Assembly (NCBI RefSeq): GCF_900100705.1
Contig: NZ_FNCH01000015.1
Location: forward strand, 1-64,000
DNA from: Pedobacter terrae
GTDB taxonomy: Bacteria > Bacteroidota > Bacteroidia > Sphingobacteriales > Sphingobacteriaceae
Length of the DNA stretch: 64,000 nt
Reading direction: 5' to 3'
Shown: positions 8,375 to 17,530 of the stretch, piece by piece
Numbering within the stretch: position 1 is the first letter of the stretch
Layout: each line of letters starts with the position of its first letter
Made by a program: the position numbers and the translations under genes
The notes under the pieces: generated by a model
Seen by the model: only the letters and a program-made list of their open reading frames with translations
Databases searched by the model: none
Told to the model about the DNA's origin: nothing

Positions 8375-8923
8375 ATGGTTATAGAAAAGTGGCAGAAACT
8401 TGCCTCTAAATATTTAGTACGCGAACAATGGGCTACCTTGCGCGTTGATGAAGTGAAACTTCCGGATGGCGTGATCAAAGATGATTATTACGTTTTAGAG
8501 TATCCAAACTGGGTTAATGCAATAGCACTTACGGAGGCTGGAAAAATAATTATGGTACGCCAGTACCGCCATGCAGCCGATATTGTTTCGCTTGAGGTTC
8601 CCGGTGGTGTAATTGATGGTGATGAAACTCCGGAGTTTGCGGTGAAACGTGAGCTATTGGAAGAAACCGGCTACAGTTTTAAAACCTGCAAACTTATTGC
8701 TGAACTTTATCCTAATCCGGCAACTTCAGATAACAGAACCTTCACTTATTTCTTAACAGGCGGCATCAAAACCCATGAACAGCATTTAGATGAACATGAA
8801 ATTTTAAATGTTGAAGAATATACTGTTGAAGAAGTAAAACAATTGATTAAAGAAAATAAAATAGCCCAGGCATTACATGTTGCCGCTTTGTTTTACGGAC
8901 TCGAAGAAATAGCTAAAGGTTAA
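8375..8923 (+). CDS. Nudix hydrolase, ADP-ribose pyrophosphatase-like
   Basis: Protein of 182 residues with a complete Nudix box at 78-100 (GGVIDGDE, then REL-EETGY), which supplies the Mg-binding glutamates. The N-terminal part with VRQYRHAADIVSLEVPGG and the downstream LYPNPATSDNRTF motif are typical of the ADP-ribose/NDP-sugar pyrophosphatase branch. The likely reaction is hydrolysis of a nucleoside diphosphate sugar to NMP and sugar phosphate. Substrate preference cannot be read from sequence. The gene ends at a shared hairpin terminator facing dnaA. Confidence 0.87.
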   Translation: MVIEKWQKLASKYLVREQWATLRVDEVKLPDGVIKDDYYVLEYPNWVNAIALTEAGKIIMVRQYRHAADIVSLEVPGGVIDGDETPEFAVKRELLEETGYSFKTCKLIAELYPNPATSDNRTFTYFLTGGIKTHEQHLDEHEILNVEEYTVEEVKQLIKENKIAQALHVAALFYGLEEIAKG

Positions 8924-8969
8924 TAAAATCTGAGATAGGCCCCTTATTCCTACCTCAAAAATTACAGTT

Positions 8970-9010
8970 AAAAAAAGCAGCCAGATTTTAAACATCCGGC
9001 TGCTTTTTTA
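8970..9010. terminator. Bidirectional terminator between the Nudix gene and dnaA
   Basis: AAAAAAGCAGCC and GGCTGCTTTTTT form a long stem with an A-tract on one side and a T-tract on the other, serving both convergent genes. Confidence 0.85.
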
Positions 9011-9033
9011 TTGAGCAATAAGCCTGTAAAAGC

Positions 9034-10464
9034 TTAACTCATTTTTAGTTTTTTCTGGATATCGTGTACGTAAGCTTTAAACTTCTTATCGGTATCGATT
9101 AAATCTTCTACAGTTTGACAAGCATAAATTACGGTACTATGATCGCGGCCGCCAAAGAAAGCACCAATTGTTTTTAATGATGACTTAGTATGGCTTTTAG
9201 AAAGGTACATTGAAATCTGACGGGCCTGAACAATTTCACGCTTACGTGTTTGCGACTTCACCATATCAACAGGAACCTCGAAATACTCGCAAACCAATTT
9301 CTGAATGTATTCCATTGAAATTTCTTTTGAAGTATTTTTGATAAAATTCTTCAACATCTGTTTAGCCAGGGCTAAATCGATTTCTTTTTTATTCAAAGTA
9401 GCTTGTGCTAAGAGAGATACCATCGCGCCCTCTAACTCACGCACATTATTATCAATGTTATGCGCCACATACTCTACTACCTCGCCTGGTAACTCAATAC
9501 CATCTGCATACATTTTCTTCCTTAAAATAGCAATACGTGTTTCGAGATCGGGAATCTGTAGATCGGCAGATAAGCCCCATTTAAAGCGGCTCAATAAACG
9601 CTCTTCCAAACCAGCTAAATCTTTCGGTGCTTTATCAGATGTTAAGATTACCTGTTTACCCGATTGATGTAAGTGATTAAAAATGTGGAAGAAAATATCC
9701 TGTGTTTTTTCTTTGCCTGCAAAGTTGTGTACATCATCCATGATGATTACGTCCATTGCCTGGTAAAAATTAACAAAGTCGTTAATGGTGTTGTTTTTTA
9801 AGGAATCTACAAACTGCTGACAGAATTTCTCACAACTTACGTAGATCACCAATTTATCTGGCATGCTGCGTTTAATCTCATTGCCGATTGCCTGCGCCAG
9901 GTGTGTTTTACCCAAACCAACTCCACCGTAAATCATTAAAGGGTTAAAAGACGTACCACCTGGTTTAGCCGCTACAGCGTAACCTGCAGAACGTGCCAGG
10001 CGATTGCAATCTCCCTCAATATAATTTTCGAAAGTATAGTTAGCGTTTAATTGTGGATCAACATTTAATTTTTTTAATCCAGGGATAATAAATGGGTTTT
10101 TTATATCCTTATTAATGGAAACCGGAATCGGCATCGATTGTACCTTTGCCTCCGCTCCATTTCCATTTGAGGGCATATTGGTAGTATAAGGATTACCGCT
10201 GTTAGATGATTTATCTACAACGATATTATATTCCAACCTGCCATCCTCTCCAAGTTGTTTTTTTACAGTCTTGCGCAGCAAGCCCACATAATGTTCTTCA
10301 AGCCATTCGTAAAAGAACAAACTTGGCACCTGTATGGTTAAAACCTTGCCTTCCAATTTAAGAGCCGTTATTGGCTCGAACCAAGTTTTGAAACTTTGGC
10401 CCGGAATATTATCCTTAATAATTTGAAGACAGTTCTTCCATACTTCTGTACAAGTTTTTTCCAT
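9034..10464 (-). CDS. dnaA: Chromosomal replication initiator DnaA
   Basis: Protein of 476 residues with all four domains. Domain I is at 1-85 and the linker at about 86-140 (Asn/Ser-rich). The AAA+ module has Walker A GGVGLGKTH (180-188), Walker B IIMDDVH (D243, D244) and an arginine-finger region. The domain IV DNA-binding helix-turn-helix has the signature GGRDHSTVIYA from 438. DnaA binds 9-mer boxes and melts oriC. The upstream intergenic region contains several such boxes, one of them over a putative promoter, consistent with autoregulation. Confidence 0.98.
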   Translation of the reverse strand: MEKTCTEVWKNCLQIIKDNIPGQSFKTWFEPITALKLEGKVLTIQVPSLFFYEWLEEHYVGLLRKTVKKQLGEDGRLEYNIVVDKSSNSGNPYTTNMPSNGNGAEAKVQSMPIPVSINKDIKNPFIIPGLKKLNVDPQLNANYTFENYIEGDCNRLARSAGYAVAAKPGGTSFNPLMIYGGVGLGKTHLAQAIGNEIKRSMPDKLVIYVSCEKFCQQFVDSLKNNTINDFVNFYQAMDVIIMDDVHNFAGKEKTQDIFFHIFNHLHQSGKQVILTSDKAPKDLAGLEERLLSRFKWGLSADLQIPDLETRIAILRKKMYADGIELPGEVVEYVAHNIDNNVRELEGAMVSLLAQATLNKKEIDLALAKQMLKNFIKNTSKEISMEYIQKLVCEYFEVPVDMVKSQTRKREIVQARQISMYLSKSHTKSSLKTIGAFFGGRDHSTVIYACQTVEDLIDTDKKFKAYVHDIQKKLKMS

Positions 10465-11008
10465 TGCGATTTCTATAATTTATTGGTTTACAGTGCCTAT
10501 TCGAATTAAAGGGATGGTCCGTTTAGGGACTACGAATATTGACAAAATTATCAACATTTTAAACAAAAATTTCAAATAAATCGTAACCTACTGATAAGGA
10601 ATATAGTAGGCCGCTTAACCTCAATTTTTTATGTTGATAACTATTTATTAACACTGGTTATCCACATTAATTGTTATGCATCATCAATATTCGTTCATCA
10701 CGTCGAATTGCTGCTTTAAAAGCAAAATTTAAGCCATTCTAGCTATCGGTCGACCCGTTTTAGCATTATAAATCTCAAATAAACTGGGAATCAAAGCCAT
10801 AACTTTAATAAATTAATATCGATTCAACAGCGCAGCTTAAAACATTTCACTAAAAGCGATTATTGTATGAATTTTACGACAGTTTCGAACCACATTTTTA
10901 AAGTAAGCCAAAATAACTTTAAATCGTTTCATCGCCAGTCATCGAATCTGAATACCATTAGTTTTAAACTTGCTATTAAGCAACAAAAACAAGCGGTTCA
11001 CTATTCAT
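10465..11008. other. dnaA upstream region with DnaA boxes, candidate oriC
   Basis: AT-rich non-coding stretch of 544 bp. It contains a consensus DnaA box TTATCCACA (10658-10666), TTATCAACA on the plus strand (10548-10556) and TTATCAACA on the minus strand (10632-10640). There is also a small inverted repeat CCTACT/AGTAGG (10587-10610). A minus-strand TAATTTTG box (10543-10550) overlaps one DnaA box and could be the dnaA promoter, with a TTTG at 22 bp. This fits a replication origin or dnaA autoregulation; the two cannot be separated by eye. Confidence 0.5.
10658..10666 (+). promoter_or_regulatory. DnaA box TTATCCACA
   Basis: Exact match to the canonical high-affinity DnaA 9-mer, 194 bp upstream of the dnaA start. 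Confidence 0.75.
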
Positions 11009-12556
11009 TTAATAAACACCAAAAGTATTTCTAAATACATCTGCAATTTCGCCAAGCGTAGCATATTTTTCAACGGCATCAATAATCAAGGGCATCAGGT
11101 TGGCTTCGCCTTTGGCCGCTTCGCTCAATTGCTGCAGCGCTTGCTCAACCGCTAACTGGTTGCGGGTTGATTTTAAATGATCAAGTTTTTCAGATTGCAG
11201 CTTGCGGATCGAATCATCTATATTGAATACCTCAGTTAAACCTTCCTCCTCCTGTGTAAACTTGTTTACCCCAATCGAGATTCTTTCGCCACTTTCGATT
11301 TCTTTTTGATATTGATAAGCTGCAACAGCAATTTCATTCTGCATATAGTCGCTTTCAATGGCATTAACTGATCCTCCCATGGCATCTATCCTATCGATAT
11401 AAGCCCAGGCAGCAGCTTCTACTTCATCTGTTAAACTTTCTACAAAAAACGACCCAGCCAATGGGTCTACCGTATCGGTAACCCCGCTTTCAAACGCAAT
11501 AATCTGTTGGGTACGCAAAGCAATTTTAGCAGCAGATTCTGTTGGAAGTGAAAGTGCTTCGTCATAACCATTGGTATGCAGCGACTGGGTTCCACCTAAA
11601 ACCGCAGCCATTGCTTGGTTGCTAACCCTGATTACATTGTTTAATGGCTGTTGCGCGGTTAAGGTTGAACCTCCTGTTTGGGTGTGGAACCTCAACATCT
11701 GGGCCTTTTCATCTGTTGCGCCCAAATCTTTGGTAATTTTCGCCCACATCCGCCTTGCAGCTCTGAATTTAGCTATTTCCTCAAAGAAATTATTATGGCA
11801 ATTGAAGAAGAATGATAAACGTTTGGCAAAGATATTTATATCTAAACCTTTGTCTAAGGCCGCTTTTAGATAAGTTTTGCCATTAGCCAGTGTAAAAGCA
11901 AGTTCCTGTACAGCCGTAGACCCAGCTTCGCGAATATGGTAGCCAGAAATGGAAATGGTATTCCACTTAGGTACTTCTTTACTGCAAAATTCAAAAATAT
12001 CGGTAATTAACCGCATAGATGGCTTTGGCGGATAAATGTATGTTCCTCTCGCTGCATACTCTTTTAAGATATCGTTTTGTATGGTACCCGAAATCTGCTT
12101 TAAATCTGCACCTTGCTTTTTGGCCAGCGCAATATACATGGCCAATAAGATCGAGGCCGTTGCATTGATCGTCATCGAAGTGGTGATATTTTTCAGCTCG
12201 ATACCATCAAATAAAATTTCGATATCCTTTAACGAATCGATAGCTACGCCCACCTTGCCTACCTCTCCATCAGCCATTTCATGATCGGAGTCGTAACCAA
12301 TTTGCGTTGGAAGATCAAAAGCAACAGATAATCCGGTTGTTCCCTGAGCCAATAAATAATGATAACGCTTGTTTGATTCTTCAGCAGTAGAAAAACCGGC
12401 ATACTGCCGCATCGTCCACAAGCGCCCACGATACATATCTTTCTGAATTCCCCTGGTAAAAGGAAATTCTCCGGGTAGCTCTTCCATTGGCTTTGCTTCT
12501 GTATACAAGGCTTTAATTTCAATCCCTGAAGTAGTGGTATGCTTTTTCTCGCTCAT
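11009..12556 (-). CDS. Methylmalonyl-CoA mutase family catalytic subunit lacking the B12-binding domain
   Basis: Protein of 515 residues that aligns by eye with the TIM-barrel substrate-binding part of methylmalonyl-CoA mutase: LWTMRQYAGFSTAEESN, GLSVAFDLPTQIGYDSDH, YIYPPKPSM, ISISGYHIREAGS and AAVLGGTQSLHTNGYDEAL. The Tyr of RQYAG and the Arg of ARGTYI are at positions I believe distinguish methylmalonyl- from isobutyryl-CoA mutases, but alignment is needed. Full-length mutases have about 700 residues; the C-terminal cobalamin domain with its DxHxxG motif is absent, so it should need a separate B12 subunit, none of which is in the window. It would interconvert succinyl- and methylmalonyl-CoA or a related acyl pair. 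Confidence 0.88.
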   Translation of the reverse strand: MSEKKHTTTSGIEIKALYTEAKPMEELPGEFPFTRGIQKDMYRGRLWTMRQYAGFSTAEESNKRYHYLLAQGTTGLSVAFDLPTQIGYDSDHEMADGEVGKVGVAIDSLKDIEILFDGIELKNITTSMTINATASILLAMYIALAKKQGADLKQISGTIQNDILKEYAARGTYIYPPKPSMRLITDIFEFCSKEVPKWNTISISGYHIREAGSTAVQELAFTLANGKTYLKAALDKGLDINIFAKRLSFFFNCHNNFFEEIAKFRAARRMWAKITKDLGATDEKAQMLRFHTQTGGSTLTAQQPLNNVIRVSNQAMAAVLGGTQSLHTNGYDEALSLPTESAAKIALRTQQIIAFESGVTDTVDPLAGSFFVESLTDEVEAAAWAYIDRIDAMGGSVNAIESDYMQNEIAVAAYQYQKEIESGERISIGVNKFTQEEEGLTEVFNIDDSIRKLQSEKLDHLKSTRNQLAVEQALQQLSEAAKGEANLMPLIIDAVEKYATLGEIADVFRNTFGVY

Positions 12557-12694
12557 TTGGTTAGATAATTAGTGCATTGGTTTATTAGCCTGCCATGTTC
12601 ATATCATCATTGATGAGACTGGTTAACTAAGTTAATCAAATTAATACCTGATAATTTGCTAATTAATTTAAACAATTTATAAAGTTTACCACGC

Positions 12695-13225
12695 CTAAAA
12701 AAGCCTATGAATGTCTTTCTTGATCAACTCAATTGTTAAATCGTATGGATTTTCATCTATACTGGCCATGTGCTGCAAAATTGCCTTGCTCAGTTCAATT
12801 CCATTTACATCGGCCGGTAAACCTTGTACGGCATTATTCACCATGGCAATAGTATCATCTTTTAACTTTCTTACCACTCCCCAGGTCACACTGTCTATAT
12901 ACAATTGTTGGGTAATGTTATGTTGGTACTCTGAGCGGATTTCGTTTAAAATCCCAGCTTGTAAAGTAGCGATTGCAATCCCTTGCTGATGTAAACGAAC
13001 AAGTAAGTTAGGCGGATTAATACGGTCAATAAATATAATTAAACGTTCATGTGCCTGCAAGCGTAAGGGCAAAATATGTGCACGGCTTTCTTTGTTCAGT
13101 TCAGTGGTTTTTAAGTTAAAAAAACGCTGGATATCATTCTTTAGGATATAATAAACTGCCACTAACGCAATGAAAATGCCCGCAAATAAGATTATTATAT
13201 CGGCTAAAACCTGTTGTATATTCAT
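12695..13225 (-). CDS. Conserved hypothetical membrane-anchored protein
   Basis: Protein of 176 residues with one N-terminal transmembrane helix (about 8-28) and a cytoplasmic helical domain. The phrase LPLRLQAHERLIIFIDRINPPNLL (split here only for description: LPLRLQAHERL, then FIDRINP) looks like a conserved core. I do not recognise a characterised family. It is transcribed divergently from the IscA-type gene, with 92 bp between the starts. Confidence 0.75.
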   Translation of the reverse strand: MNIQQVLADIIILFAGIFIALVAVYYILKNDIQRFFNLKTTELNKESRAHILPLRLQAHERLIIFIDRINPPNLLVRLHQQGIAIATLQAGILNEIRSEYQHNITQQLYIDSVTWGVVRKLKDDTIAMVNNAVQGLPADVNGIELSKAILQHMASIDENPYDLTIELIKKDIHRLF

Positions 13226-13287
13226 AAGTATTGTTTAAGTACAGTAATATTAACTGACTGTTAAAAGCAAAAATGTACATTATTATT

Positions 13288-13295
13288 TATATTTG
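13288..13295 (+). promoter_or_regulatory. TATATTTG -7 box upstream of the IscA-type gene
   Basis: Perfect TAnnTTTG match 22 bp before the ATG at 13318. The -33 element is not obvious. Confidence 0.5.
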
Positions 13296-13317
13296 TAACA
13301 GATAAAATTTAAATAAC

Positions 13318-13671
13318 ATGAGCACAACAGTTGATACAGCATTTGCACCAGTTACTTTTTCTGAAGGAGCAGCTAAAGAGTTATATAAATTAAAAGATCA
13401 GCAAGAGATTAGCGATGATTACGGGTTGCGCGTTGGCGTAGAAGGCGGAGGCTGTGCCGGCATGAATTACGTTTTAGGCTTTGATCAGAAAAAAGATGGC
13501 GACCAGGAATTTCTTATCGATGGCATTAAGGTTTTCATGAACAAAGCCCACCAGATGTACTTAATGGGCATGATGATCGACTGGCAGGATGGTTTAAATT
13601 CACGTGGTTTTACTTTCGTTAACCCCAATGCAACCAGTACTTGCGGCTGTGGCACGAGTTTCTCGGCATAA
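13318..13671 (+). CDS. HesB/IscA-type iron-sulfur cluster assembly protein
   Basis: Protein of 117 residues with the A-type carrier signature: C46 in GGGCAGM and the C-terminal C109-G-C111. These three cysteines bind and pass on Fe-S clusters in IscA, ErpA and SufA. The gene stands alone, not in a suf or isc operon, so it could serve as a general carrier. It is followed by a strong terminator. Confidence 0.92.
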   Translation: MSTTVDTAFAPVTFSEGAAKELYKLKDQQEISDDYGLRVGVEGGGCAGMNYVLGFDQKKDGDQEFLIDGIKVFMNKAHQMYLMGMMIDWQDGLNSRGFTFVNPNATSTCGCGTSFSA

Positions 13672-13698
13672 ATAAAATATTATTGTAACATATCGTAC

Positions 13699-13735
13699 AG
13701 TCCCCTTGTCTAAACATCGGGACTTTTTTTATTTT
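13699..13735 (+). terminator. Terminator of the IscA-type gene
   Basis: AGTCCC (13699-13704) pairs with GGGACT (13719-13724), followed by a run of T residues. Confidence 0.75.
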
Positions 13736-13823
13736 TACACATAGCGGTTTAAGGCAAAAGGTATAGGGTGTAAGGTTAATCTTCATACTTGATACTCAAT
13801 ACTTGACCTGATACTTACAATAA

Positions 13824-15053
13824 ATGAATTACAGAGAAAACATCCGACTGGCATTAGAATCCATTAAAGCGAACCGCTTGCGCACTATGCTTACCGCCTT
13901 AATTATTGCCATTGGTTTAATGGCTTTGGTGGGGATTTTAACTACGCTTGATGCTGTAAAAAAAAGTATGACAGATGCTTTTAGTAGTATGGGCGCCAAC
14001 TCATTCACCATCAGGAACCGTGGCACGGGAATCAGGATCGGGAATGGGAAAAGACCAAAACCTTTTAAAGCCATTCGTTACGAAGATGCCGTTAAGTTTA
14101 AAGATAGCTTAAATACTCCGGCTACTGTTGCCGTGAGTGTTTTTGCCAGTAGTGGCTCCACTATAAAATATGGCAGTTTAAAAACCAACCCAAATATTAA
14201 CGTTCAGGGAATTGACGAAAATGGTTTGGGCGCTCAAGGTTTAAATCTCTCGCAGGGAAGAAATTTTAGCGTTTCTGAAATACAGTTGGGAAGTAATGTT
14301 TGTATTGTTGGTGGCGAAGTAGTAGAAAAATTATTCAAAGATGCAGATCCTTTGGATAAGTTGATTAACGTAGGCAATAACCGGTTTAAAATTGTTGGCA
14401 TATTAGAGAAAAAAGGATCGAGTATGGGCTTTAGTGGCGACAGGGCTGTTTATGTGCCGCTGCTAAAAGCAAAGCAGATTAATGCCAATGCCAATCCATC
14501 TTACACCATTACAGTAATGGTACCTAGTAATGAGATGCAGGAAAACATTATTGGCGAATCTACTGCCTTATTTAGAAACATCCGCAAAGTAAAAGTAAAC
14601 GAAACCAATAATTTCGAGATCACTAAAAGTGATGCCATTGCGCAAACATTATTCGAAAACCTGGCCTTTGTGGCCATTGGCGGTGTTGCAATTGGTATTA
14701 TAACTTTAATTGGAGCATCAATAGGTTTAATGAATATCATGCTGGTTTCAGTTACGGAACGTACACGCGAAATTGGTATCCGTAAAGCAATTGGTGCTAA
14801 TCCAAAAGTAATCCGCCGTCAGTTTTTAATTGAAGCCGTTGTAATCTGTTTAATAGGCGGGGTATTTGGCATTTTCCTTGGAATTGTTTTAGGAAATCTG
14901 ATTTCCCTGGCTATGGGTGGTTCATTCTTAATTCCATGGTTGTTTATTATTGGCGGCTTTGTACTATGTGTACTTGTTGGCATTCTATCTGGCTATTATC
15001 CCGCAAAAAAAGCATCAAGGCTAGATCCTGTAGAGGCGTTAAGGTATGAATAG
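13824..15053 (+). CDS. MacB/FtsX-type ABC transporter permease
   Basis: Protein of 409 residues with the MacB architecture: one transmembrane helix near 21-43 (LRTMLTALIIAIGLMALVGI), a periplasmic MacB_PCD domain at about 45-260, then three membrane helices of the FtsX domain with the conserved TERTREIGIRKAIGA loop and the C-terminal PAKKASRLDPVEALRYE. Such proteins are mechanotransmission permeases for export of lipoproteins, peptides or drugs with a LolD/MacB-type ATPase. No ATPase gene is adjacent, so the partner must be elsewhere. Confidence 0.9.
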   Translation: MNYRENIRLALESIKANRLRTMLTALIIAIGLMALVGILTTLDAVKKSMTDAFSSMGANSFTIRNRGTGIRIGNGKRPKPFKAIRYEDAVKFKDSLNTPATVAVSVFASSGSTIKYGSLKTNPNINVQGIDENGLGAQGLNLSQGRNFSVSEIQLGSNVCIVGGEVVEKLFKDADPLDKLINVGNNRFKIVGILEKKGSSMGFSGDRAVYVPLLKAKQINANANPSYTITVMVPSNEMQENIIGESTALFRNIRKVKVNETNNFEITKSDAIAQTLFENLAFVAIGGVAIGIITLIGASIGLMNIMLVSVTERTREIGIRKAIGANPKVIRRQFLIEAVVICLIGGVFGIFLGIVLGNLISLAMGGSFLIPWLFIIGGFVLCVLVGILSGYYPAKKASRLDPVEALRYE

Positions 15054-15105
15054 CCTGGTTCAATAGTTCACCGGTTGCTGATAGTCGCAAAATTTACCCT
15101 GTTAC

Positions 15106-15132
15106 AGATCCTGAAACAAGTTCAGGATGACG
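15106..15132. repeat. Half-copy of the TCCTGAA/TTCAGGATGACG repeat
   Basis: The sequence GATCCTGAAACAAGTTCAGG followed by ATGACG is a small palindrome shared with 41351-41459 and 49395-49456. It lies in filler DNA between convergent genes. Confidence 0.7.
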
Positions 15133-15190
15133 AAAACGACACTGGCAAGATGCAAAACCAATGAACTAATGCCAAATGAACCAATGAACA

Positions 15191-15934
15191 TTAAAGCAAC
15201 ATGTTATTCAACTGATGTTGTGTAAGCAATTGTTGCATTGAAGGCGTATTGAGACTATCTTCGAGCGCGGCAGCATGTTTTAAATGATGCATATCACTAC
15301 CGAGGAAATCGATCAGACGTTTGTCTACCATGCTTTCCGCTGCTCTTTTCGCACCTTTACCGTAATAACCTGTTAAAGCAATAGAATTTAACTGGAATAA
15401 ACAACCTGTTTCTCTAATTTGATGATAATTTTCGAAAGTGTTATGATAATAAGAATATCTTTCTGGATGAGCCAAAACGGGTTTGTAACCAGCATCTTGT
15501 ATTATTTTTATGAAATCAATAAGGTTTTGAGGCGGGTTGATATAAGAAAGTTCGAACAACAGGTAGTTTTGCCCAAAGGTTAACACCTCTTTCTGCCTGA
15601 TTTTCTTTTCCAGCGTTTCATCCAAATAATATTCAGCCGCAGCATCAACTTTTAAATGGATTTCATGCTCTTCGAGTCCTTTTCTTAAGCTATCCAATCC
15701 ACGGTTAATGGTAGCTGGTGTATTACGGAAATAATCAGCCATGATGTGAGGAGTAGCAATCAGTTTTTGATAACCCAAGGCCTCAAACTTTTTAGCAAGC
15801 AGCAATGCATCTTTAAGGTCTTTTGCACCATCATCAATCCCAGGAATAATATGGGAATGCATATCTGTCTTAATACCTGAAAAATTAAATTCGGGTGCTA
15901 TTTTCTTCTTCTTTTTAAATAATCCGAACATCAT
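15191..15934 (-). CDS. CpsB/YwqE-like PHP-domain tyrosine phosphatase
   Basis: Protein of 247 residues of the PHP fold. Metal-binding motifs are DMHSHIIPGIDDG (H26, H28), the ATPHIM segment, AHPERY and GSDMHH near the C-terminus. This set defines the manganese-dependent protein-tyrosine phosphatases (CpsB, YwqE) that dephosphorylate bacterial tyrosine kinases controlling capsule and exopolysaccharide synthesis. It is the last gene of the UDP-sugar operon, which supports a polysaccharide role. No tyrosine kinase gene is in the window. Confidence 0.87.
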   Translation of the reverse strand: MMFGLFKKKKKIAPEFNFSGIKTDMHSHIIPGIDDGAKDLKDALLLAKKFEALGYQKLIATPHIMADYFRNTPATINRGLDSLRKGLEEHEIHLKVDAAAEYYLDETLEKKIRQKEVLTFGQNYLLFELSYINPPQNLIDFIKIIQDAGYKPVLAHPERYSYYHNTFENYHQIRETGCLFQLNSIALTGYYGKGAKRAAESMVDKRLIDFLGSDMHHLKHAAALEDSLNTPSMQQLLTQHQLNNMLL

Positions 15935-15948
15935 GATAGGTCATAGCT

Positions 15949-16506
15949 TTAACTGATCTCTTTTGGCAAATTACTAGCCTCTGCTGCGCCAGCTAATTTA
16001 GAGGAATAGATTTTATCAAGCAGCTGATTCAAGCTTTCACTTAAATCGAACTGCAGGTCTTCATGAAGCTTTTTGAATTTGTTAATGGTTACCGCAACTG
16101 TTTTAATGTAATAAACACTAAAAAGCATCATAAAATCGCGGTAACCAAAAGTTGATTTTTTATAATCTAAAGGGATGGCGTTAAGAATAAAAAGTTTTAG
16201 TTCAACCTCTCCTATAGGGTCTTTTGTCACTTTATAAAAATGATTAACAGAAGTGATCATCTTCCTTACTTTTACCAAAGCCTCTTTGGCATTTAGTTTT
16301 TTCAGTTCAGGAATCTGTTCATCAACATCAGCTTTAATCCTTTCTTTGCGATCTTCCAGATCGGTCTCATCCTCTAATAGTTTATAGTGAAGGTGTTCTG
16401 TAAGCACTTTGTCTTTTGCTACCAAACGGAGTAACAGCTTGTCTTTTTCTTTAACAGGCAGTTCGGTAATGGCAGTTTTTAAATCTTTGTGCTCCGATAA
16501 CTTCAT
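15949..16506 (-). CDS. Conserved hypothetical protein in the UDP-sugar operon
   Basis: Protein of 185 residues, highly charged and predicted helical, with no signal peptide, membrane helix or familiar motif. Its ATG abuts the galE stop codon directly and it ends 14 bp before the CpsB-like gene. It is therefore firmly inside the operon, but I cannot assign a function. Confidence 0.75.
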   Translation of the reverse strand: MKLSEHKDLKTAITELPVKEKDKLLLRLVAKDKVLTEHLHYKLLEDETDLEDRKERIKADVDEQIPELKKLNAKEALVKVRKMITSVNHFYKVTKDPIGEVELKLFILNAIPLDYKKSTFGYRDFMMLFSVYYIKTVAVTINKFKKLHEDLQFDLSESLNQLLDKIYSSKLAGAAEASNLPKEIS

Positions 16507-17529
16507 TTAAAAAGGATTAGCCTTAATGTATTTTTCCCACTCCCAGGCCGAGCGCATCATCTCATTAATATCGAGGCTAGCCTTCCAGCCGAGTTCTTTA
16601 TTAGATTTCTGAACGTCGCCATAAATCTGAACAACATCTCCTGCCCTCCTTGGGCCGATTTTATAATCCAGTTTTTCACCGTTTACTTTTTCGAAAGCAG
16701 CAATAATTTCTAAAACGGAAGATCCTTTACCGGTACCAATATTGAAAACATCGTAATTACCATTAGGATTTCCATCTTCTAATTTTTTTATAGCCGCAAC
16801 ATGTGCTTTTGCAAGATCTACCACGTGGATATAATCGCGAATAGCGGAACCATCTGGCGTATCGTAATCATTGCCATAAACTGTAATCGGACCGCGTTTA
16901 CCAATGGCCGATTGGGTAATGAAAGGAACCAGGTTTGCAGGCACCCCGTTTGGCAGTTCTCCGATCAAAGCGGTATCATGCGCACCAACCGGATTAAAAT
17001 AACGTAAAGCAATTACATTTAAATCAGGTGTTACCGCAGCAGTTTCAGCTAAAATTTCTTCAGCGATTTGTTTAGTATTTCCATAAGGAGATTCTGCTTT
17101 CTGCACAGGTGCAGCCTCGGTTACAGGCAAGCTTTCCGGCTGCCCATAAACAGTACAGGATGAAGAAAATACAAAATTAATTTTCTTGTTAAACGAAGTT
17201 AACAGGTTAATCAATCCGAAAAAATTGTTTTTATAATATTTTAAGGGTTGCGCTACCGATTCACCTACTGCTTTGGACGCTGCAAAATGAATAATTCCAT
17301 CAATATCCGTATGGTTTTCTGCAAATTCTTGTACTGCTTTTTCATCGCGGAGATCAATTTCATAAAAATCGAACCATTTGCCGGTGATGGCATGCAGCTG
17401 GTTTAAGATTTTGATATTCGAGTTAGAAAGGTTATCAATAATTACAACTTCGTATCCTGCATTGTGTAATTCTACAGCTGTGTGCGAACCGATGTATCCT
17501 GTTCCACCAGTAACTAATATTTTTGCCAT
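16507..17529 (-). CDS. galE: UDP-glucose 4-epimerase
   Basis: Extended short-chain dehydrogenase of 340 residues. The start at ATG 17529 (MAKILVTGG) is preferred over an in-frame upstream ATG because it puts GGTGYIG (8-14) at the N-terminus and leaves 1 bp to the upstream stop. Other marks are the SSSCTVYG serine segment, YGNTK (catalytic Tyr-x3-Lys) and ALRYFNPVGAH, diagnostic of GalE. It interconverts UDP-glucose and UDP-galactose. It belongs to the ugd-uxs-galE operon. Confidence 0.94.
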   Translation of the reverse strand: MAKILVTGGTGYIGSHTAVELHNAGYEVVIIDNLSNSNIKILNQLHAITGKWFDFYEIDLRDEKAVQEFAENHTDIDGIIHFAASKAVGESVAQPLKYYKNNFFGLINLLTSFNKKINFVFSSSCTVYGQPESLPVTEAAPVQKAESPYGNTKQIAEEILAETAAVTPDLNVIALRYFNPVGAHDTALIGELPNGVPANLVPFITQSAIGKRGPITVYGNDYDTPDGSAIRDYIHVVDLAKAHVAAIKKLEDGNPNGNYDVFNIGTGKGSSVLEIIAAFEKVNGEKLDYKIGPRRAGDVVQIYGDVQKSNKELGWKASLDINEMMRSAWEWEKYIKANPF

Positions 17530-17530
17530 T

